This document shows positions 57,836 to 64,000 of a stretch of 64,000 bases of DNA, piece after piece. Position 1 is the first letter of the stretch; each line of letters opens with the position of its first letter. Source of the DNA: Anthonomus grandis grandis (taxonomy: Eukaryota; Arthropoda; Insecta; Coleoptera; Curculionidae); contig NC_065567.1 in assembly GCF_022605725.1 (NCBI RefSeq), positions 26,391,127 to 26,455,126 of the forward strand. Direction: 5' to 3'. Under the pieces are notes generated by a model. It was not told the DNA's origin. It ran no database searches and saw nothing but the letters and a program-made list of their open reading frames with translations. Position numbers and translations under genes: made by a program.

Positions 57836-58386
57836 GTGTTCCTTGGCACTACCACCTTCCTGGACCCAGGAACATCTGTAACGTTGGTTTCATCATAGTT
57901 TCACTTCTCTAATTGCTAAGTCAATATTATTAAAGAAATTTAAAACTTCATTACGATCCACTGATGTTCTGGATCTCTTTATGTTTGAAGCCATTCTAAC
58001 GCTTAAATGGTTCCTTTTTATAAATAATTGTAAGAAATCAGGTCCAGGGAAGTTATTTTTGAATATTTGAACATTTTTTCCTTGTTTGTCCAAGAATTTT
58101 TTTTATTACGTCACGAATATCAACTTTTGTGAGAGGAAATCCCCAATTTGCTACAACACCCAATGTCTTTGAAATGAGAGCCTCTTCTTGATCACTTAAA
58201 ACCTTTGGACGACCAACTGTTTTCGAACTGTCTTCGACCTAACGTAGTCCGTTCTACTTTGAAAGTTTCGGCTGCTAATTTCCTCGACATACCCGCATTA
58301 ACTGCATCTACCGCTTGGCACAAGGCGTTCTCTGAGTAATTCCGGTAATTTCTTGCTCCCGGAGTTTTTTTGTACGTACGAACCAT
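57836..58386 (-). pseudogene. Tigger/pogo-type transposase fragment
   Basis: Minus strand from 58386: MVRTYKKTPGARNYRNYSEN, then AVDAVNAGMSRKLAAETFKV, a psq/CENP-B-type helix-turn-helix. A frameshift lies near 58245. After it come LSDQEEALISKTLGVVANWG, GPDFLQLFIKRNHLSVRMAS (second HTH) and a broken YDETNVTDVPG, carrying the first catalytic Asp of DDE_1. The rest of the DDE domain is missing. GTTACCCCGG and GTAGCCCCACATTACGG at 58473-58510 may be the element's upstream end. Confidence 0.75.
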
Positions 58387-60256
58387 TTTTATACTTTATT
58401 TACCTGTAATAACAGAAAGTCGGCGATAAAACACAAAATAACATAACCTAAAAAAAAAATACACGTGGTGTGCAAGTTACCCCGGGGTGGGCAAGTAGCC
58501 CCACATTACGGTACGTCTTCTGTTAAAATTATTGTAAAAATTACATACAAACTGTCGCAGTTTTATATTCGAATTTGGCCAATTAGGAATATAAAAGAAT
58601 TATTTTTAATGAATGCCCTGTGAAACTTTTTATAACTTATCCTCTTCTAATTGATAACCGGAAAATTGAGTACAAAAACCAAATTAAGTCCGTATTAAAT
58701 GAGTAAAACGAAACGACATGGCGAGCATCTTTTTATGGCCGGTACATTTTACCCTTATTGTCTGTTGTTGGCTGTTGGTCATTTTCGTAAAAGTTAAATT
58801 ACCCATAAAACCCCAATTTGCTCGATTGTTGCACAATTTTACGCTCTCCCAAATTGCCAGTAATCGTGCCAGCCTTTTTCTCGAAAACTTCGTTATTTGC
58901 TCAATTTACATTATGAATAAAGGATGCCACGATTTTACAGAAAATTTATCGCCGGAACCCCTTCCACTCTTCTCTTTCTTGTTTCCTCAGTTTATTAAAT
59001 TCCATTTAAAAGTAAATTATTTCAAGTATTTCAGTTAATTTTAACCGGCTAGTCATAAACTGAAATAATCGCATGGCAGAAGTTTACATTATGCAAAAGA
59101 AACGAAATTAAGGCAAGTTTTATTGCACTGTACAAAACTTTACTAAAACCATTAAAACTCGCGGCAGCATCTCCATTAAAATATGTAAAGAACGTAATAC
59201 CGTAGCCATAATTCAGATAAACTACGAAGACATGTATATCGTTATATGCATACGGAAGTTTTCTCTATATTTCACGCGGCCAAAGTAGGCAAATTACCTG
59301 AAGTATTAAAATTGAGCCTTCGCCAGTTAAAACCACGTGATTTAGGGAACGTTCGAGCGGAAAATTTCTAAGTAATAGCTCCTTCGAATTTATTCTAGTA
59401 GCAGCTTTTGTTTTCAAGGTTCATTCTCATATCACCATCTCACTCTGAGGTTTGCCACCTACATCATAAAGAAATTATTTATTTTCAAGATTTTGTTTAA
59501 GGACATTGGCACAGCCTTGAACCATTTTTTCCGTCTTCATCTTCTTCTTCTTCTTTTTCCCAGCATACTATTCCCAACATATTTTTCTCCTCTCATCATG
59601 TGGCACAGATATCCATCCAACTTGACCAGGTTTAAATGATTCCAGTCGTTCACTTATATTCTTTTTTAACGTCCAGGATTCTGACTATAAGTTGCAAATT
59701 AAGATCTCAACTATAAACTATACCATACTTTTAAGAAGGCCAAACAAAAGTCAGTTCCATTTTAAATATAACCCAGGCTTCTAATATAAGCCCACGCATC
59801 AGCTTAACCGGAAAATAATACGACCCTTTTCAAAAAAAATTATTCATTTTTCATCCCCTTTTTGCCCATAAATTTCGATCAAACTCTAAGCCTCTTTGCG
59901 AAGATCTCTTATAAATCAAGTACTTTATTTCTTAGGCAGCAAATCGCCGGTGTAAGCCAGAGAGAACGATGGGGGGGATCCACACTCGCCCTCCCGGAAA
60001 TTCTCGATTAAATCTATCGAAACTATGGATCAGGATTTAGTAGTAAATGTAAATCAGAAAAAGTGAGTGCGGGAAATGTGCCCCGGGGTGACATGAATAC
60101 AGGTAGCGGAATGACCTAATTTATTTAATTTCAGCAAGTTAAACATTTTTTTTAATTCTAAGCACTCAATTTCTTTAATCCGCATGAAATGTAAAAAAAT
60201 TAAAAATCTATGAAATTAAATGAGAGATTTACTTAAATCCAGGTAGTTAATGTGTA
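58387..60256. other. Low-copy non-coding DNA
   Basis: An open frame of 106 codons at 58718-59038 starts with a hydrophobic segment but has no family features, splice partners or clear end signals, and is not called. A CAGGTAGTTAATG motif sits at 60240 next to array C. Confidence 0.35.
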
Positions 60257-62310
60257 ACCCGAAAAATCCTAAATTTTGGAGGTCAATATCTCGGCTTCTA
60301 TAGGTAGTATCGGGAAACGAAAAACTCCAAAACGATTTTTGATGCCCATTTTTGGCCTCAAAAACGAGGTCGAAAAAATACTCGATTTCTTAGTTCTGCT
60401 CGGATTCCCTTATAACCCGGTATTTTCGTGACCTACTTGATGAGAACAATCCGCTGGTATAGTTAGTTTGAATTCAAAAAAAAAAATTTTCTGAAAAAAA
60501 TCGAAAGGGGGGGGTATAGCCGAAAAATGAAAAAACCCAAATTTTGAAGGCCGATATCTCGGCTTCTATGGGAGCTATCGGGAAAATTCCAACGGTTTTG
60601 TCTTAGTTTCGTCCTTCTGAATCCAACGAGACCATTCGCAAGGTCGTAGCTCAAATAGTAGCTGAGATATCGCATTTTTGAAGCCCATTTTTGGCCTCAA
60701 AAACGAGGTCGAAAAATGACTTTTTCCGAATTTTCAAAGTGCTGTCATTCAGTTAGTTCTGCTCGAATCTCGTTATAACCCGGTGTTTTCGTAATGTATG
60801 TGGTCTAAAGAAGACGTTGGTATAGTTAGTTCGATTTCGAAAAAAAAAAAATTTGATGAAAAAATTGATACGGGGGGGTATACCCGAAAAACGAAAAAAC
60901 CCAAACTTTGGAGGTCGATATCTCGGCTTCTGCCGCTCCAATTTGGAAAATTCCGACGGTTTTGTCTTAGTTTCGTCCTTCTAAATCCAACGAGACCATT
61001 CGCAAGGTCGTAGCTCAAATAGTAGCTGAGATATCGCATTTTTGAAGCCCATTTTTGGCCTCAAAAACGAGGTCGAAAAATGACTTTTTCCGAATTTTCA
61101 AAGTGCTGTCATTCAGTTAGTTCTGCTCGAATCTCGTTATAACCCGGTGTTTTCGTAATCTAGGTTGTCTAAAGAAGACGCTTGTATAGTTAGTTCGATT
61201 TCGAAAAAAAAAAATTTTGGTGAAAAAAATCGATACGGGGGGGTATACCCGTAAAACGAAAAAACCCAAACTTTGGAGATCGATATCTCGGCTTCTGCCG
61301 GTCCGATTTGGAGAATTCCGACGGTTTTGTCTTAGTTTCGTCCTTCTGAATCCAACGAGGCCATCCGCAAGGTCGTAGCTCAAATAGTAGCTGAGATATC
61401 GCATTTTTGAAGCCCATTTTTGGCCTTAAAAACGAGGTCGAAAAATGACTTTTTCCGAATTTTCAAAGTGCTGTCATTCAGTTAGTTCTGCTCGAAACTC
61501 GTTATAACCCGGTGTTTTCGTAATGTAGGTGGTCTAAAGAAGACGCTTGTATAGTTAGTTCGATTTCGAAAAAAAAAAATTTTGGTGAAAAAAATCGATA
61601 CGGGGGGGTATACCCGTAAAACGAAAAAACCCAAACTTTGGAGATCAATATCTCGGCTCCTACAGGTCTGATCTGGAAAATTCCAACGGTTTTGTCTTAG
61701 TTTCGTCCTTCTGAATCCAACGAGACCATCCGCAAGGTCGTAGCTCAGATAGTAGCTGAGATATCGCATTTTTGAAGCCCATTTTTGGCCTCAAAAACGA
61801 GGTCGAAAAATGACTTTTTCCGAATTTTCAAAGTGCTGTCATTCAGTTAGTTCTGCTCGAAACTCGTTATAACCCGGTGTTTTCGTAATGTAGGTGGTCT
61901 AAAGAAGACGCTTGTATAGTTAGTTCGATTTCGAAAAAAAAAAATTTTGGTGAAAAAAATCGATACGGGGGGGTATACCCGAAAAACGAAAAAACCCAAA
62001 CTTTGGAGATCGATATCTCGGCTTCTACCGGTCCGATCTGGAAAATTCCAACGGTTTTGTCTTAGTTTCGTCCTTCTGAATCCAACGAGACTATCTGCAA
62101 TGTCGTAGCTTCTACGATAGCCGAGATATGGCATTTTTGATGCCCATTTTTGGCCTCAAAAACGAGGTCGAAAAAATACTCGATTTCTTAGTTCTGCTCG
62201 GATTCCCTTATAACCCGGTATTTTCGTGATGTAGGTGATGGGAATTAGCCGCTGGTCTAATTAGTGCGAAATCGAAAAAAAAATGCGGTGGAAAAATCCA
62301 TGCCCGGGGG
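60257..62310. repeat. Satellite array C, ~365-bp monomers, diverged subfamily, about 5.6 copies
   Basis: Same family as arrays A and B, but with AAAAACGAGGTCGAAAAATG, GCTGTCATTCAGTTAGTTC, GAGATATCGCATTTTTGAAG and CCAAACTTTGGAG. Central frames are spaced 365 bp (61117, 61482, 61847). The first and last units share a different, shorter version (AATACTCGATTTCTTAGTTC, ACCCGGTATTTTCGTGA). The array starts at ACCCGAAAAAT and fades after a CCCGGGGGATTT version of the GGGGGGGTATA block, so both edges lie at the same point of the monomer. Confidence 0.95.
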
Positions 62311-64000
62311 ATTTTTATAAGATTTTTTTGTACTAGGCCGTTTGTGACCCATATACGTGTCATTTTTCTTTCGTGACTTCGGTATTTCCATGATTTAGGT
62401 TAGTAGGGACATATTAACTTTTTTTAATGAAAACACCCTGTGTAAGGGTGGAAACGGACCCTCCATTCACCTGTCCATGTAGGTTTGCTTCAATAAATAT
62501 TCAAACAGTGAACAAAAGCCTTTTCCCCTTTTCTCTCCAACAATAGGAAAATTTATTTGTTAGTTCTACGCCCACTTTGGATGCGTCCGTGCATTTCCAC
62601 GGGAAAAAAAGGCAGGAAGAGATAGATTTTCCTGATTTAAATAAGCCAGTTATTTATTGTTATGTCGCTTACGGTAGGAACAAGCAACGAAAAAAATAAT
62701 ACAAAGAAAGGGCGATCCGGGTAAATTGGTTTTTCCACATTTTGGCTGTTTTAAAACCGGCTCTGATTCCTTTAATTACTTTACTGGGAAATTTTTAATT
62801 AATGTTATAAGTTCGTAGTAGCCGAGTCCGCCAATAAATTTTTACTTTATCGCTTTTGCCGCATGCCGCCGCATGCTACTTTTCTCGTGTACAATATAAA
62901 TGGAGAAAGAACTTTCATATATCCTTAGAGCTTCTTGTTAGGAAACTTTTCGAGATATTGCAGAGAAAAAAATAAAATAGAAGGGAAACTTTCGAGGAAT
63001 ATGATATTTTATGGTCGTAGGAAACTAATAAACACTAAAGCGGGCTAATCTAAATGAAAATATATTCAGGCAGGAGAAAAATTATTTCGTTTAACCGCGG
63101 TAATCCGGATTTATGGACGCATTCAAATTTCGCGGGGGTATTAAATTAATGTTTCGACGTCAACTCGTAAATAACCGGCCAAAATTACGTTGATGTTGTC
63201 TTTTGTGAGTTACGAAATTTCTAGAATATGCATATTATATTTCATGGCTCTCCTAATTCATTCATACTATATAAAGCTACTTATTGGTTTATATAAGCCA
63301 ATAGCGGATCAACGATATCTAGGTTAGCGAATCTTCCGAACAGTGATCTACCGCATCGCCGCTAGAAGGCCATTTGACAGTACATTTTACTTCAGTTCGG
63401 AACATTGGCGCGACTTTTAAATTGAAACAAATAAATACAGTGTAAATACACATTTCTAGTAGTCTTAAGTGATTGTGTTTAGTGTGTTGTAATTCATACC
63501 GCCACAAAATATTATATTTAAACTGGTTCTATATAGAACACAAATAACTGATAATTTCATTGTATTATTCCTTTGACGCGATGACGTAAACCAATTCAAC
63601 GATAACTTAATAACTTACAATTATTAGGCAAAAATCGCAGTTTGATTTACTAACGCAAATTAAACAAATTTTAATTTATATTTAGAGCCCCTATATGTTA
63701 ATAATATGCAAATGGTTATGTTAATCAGGATATTTGCATACGTTAACAGGCCAAATATTGTGTAGATTTTATAATAATGGCTTGCTTGAACAATAATTAA
63801 TTAACTATCGCCAAATGTATGTGTGTATTTTGATAACAGAATAAATAAATACATGATAATGTAGGGCTGTTTGGGTTTCGGGTAACTTGTTGGTTGTTAA
63901 ATATTGTTTTATCGTTTTCGGTATTGGATTTAAATAAGAAAACCGGAAGAACTAAACGAGGTCACGAAAAAATTACTTAATAAATTTCAATAATTAATAA
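62311..64000. other. Low-copy non-coding DNA
   Basis: Partly GC-richer (62560-63180), with no gene or complete element identified. The minus-strand frame at 63319-63507 has no support. Confidence 0.35.

Noticed and set aside
58718..59038. Possible membrane protein of 106 residues
   Set aside because: A hydrophobic start alone is not enough; the rest is low in signature and AT-rich, with no supporting signals.

Overview
The window is AT-rich nuclear DNA from an arthropod, most likely an insect. Evidence: a gene split by short canonical GT-AG introns that encodes a typical insect carboxylesterase, and copies of mariner, Harbinger, hAT-like, piggyBac-like, Tigger and non-LTR elements. A ~366-bp satellite and other ~165-350-bp tandem arrays suggest a beetle, but that is inference. 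There are no bacterial operons. Only two host genes can be supported; most of the rest is repeats, often nested in one another.

Layout. 1-1510 is a dimeric ~177-bp satellite. 1640-2247 (minus strand) is a small two-exon gene for an acidic, unrecognised protein, followed by a tRNA-like polymerase III sequence. 5295-7893 holds a hAT-type miniature element with an exact 8-bp target duplication, a small CAGGGTG-type element and two foldback elements. 7948-14546 looks like one large element ending in CCCAAGCAAC. It has long inverted arms that enclose about 18 tandem copies of a ~165-bp repeat. 16255-18720 is another tandem array, whose units carry two relics of a transposase motif.

19574-29078 (plus strand) is a complete 11-exon carboxylesterase with an intact Ser-Glu-His triad and two candidate signal-peptide first exons. 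Its introns hold a foldback element, a decayed mariner, a 1.1-kb repeat, a relic of its own catalytic-serine exon and a MITE.

30265-34793, 38296-40390 and 60257-62310 are three arrays of one ~366-bp satellite family. The first contains a perfect-looking 732-bp higher-order repeat and a 70-bp inversion inside one monomer. Between the arrays lie the fragment of a DUF7869-type transposon protein, a piggyBac-like fragment and nested inverted-repeat elements, one carrying a Gypsy-type reverse transcriptase fragment.

48455-51717 is a complete, apparently intact Harbinger element with both of its genes, and it sits inside an older inverted-repeat element. 53483-57555 is a second element with CCCAAGTAACA ends. 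It holds a broken gene of a family I cannot place and a truncated non-LTR retrotransposon. 57685-58386 is a Tigger fragment joined to a Harbinger fragment. The remaining stretches look like low-copy non-coding DNA with no gene I can support.
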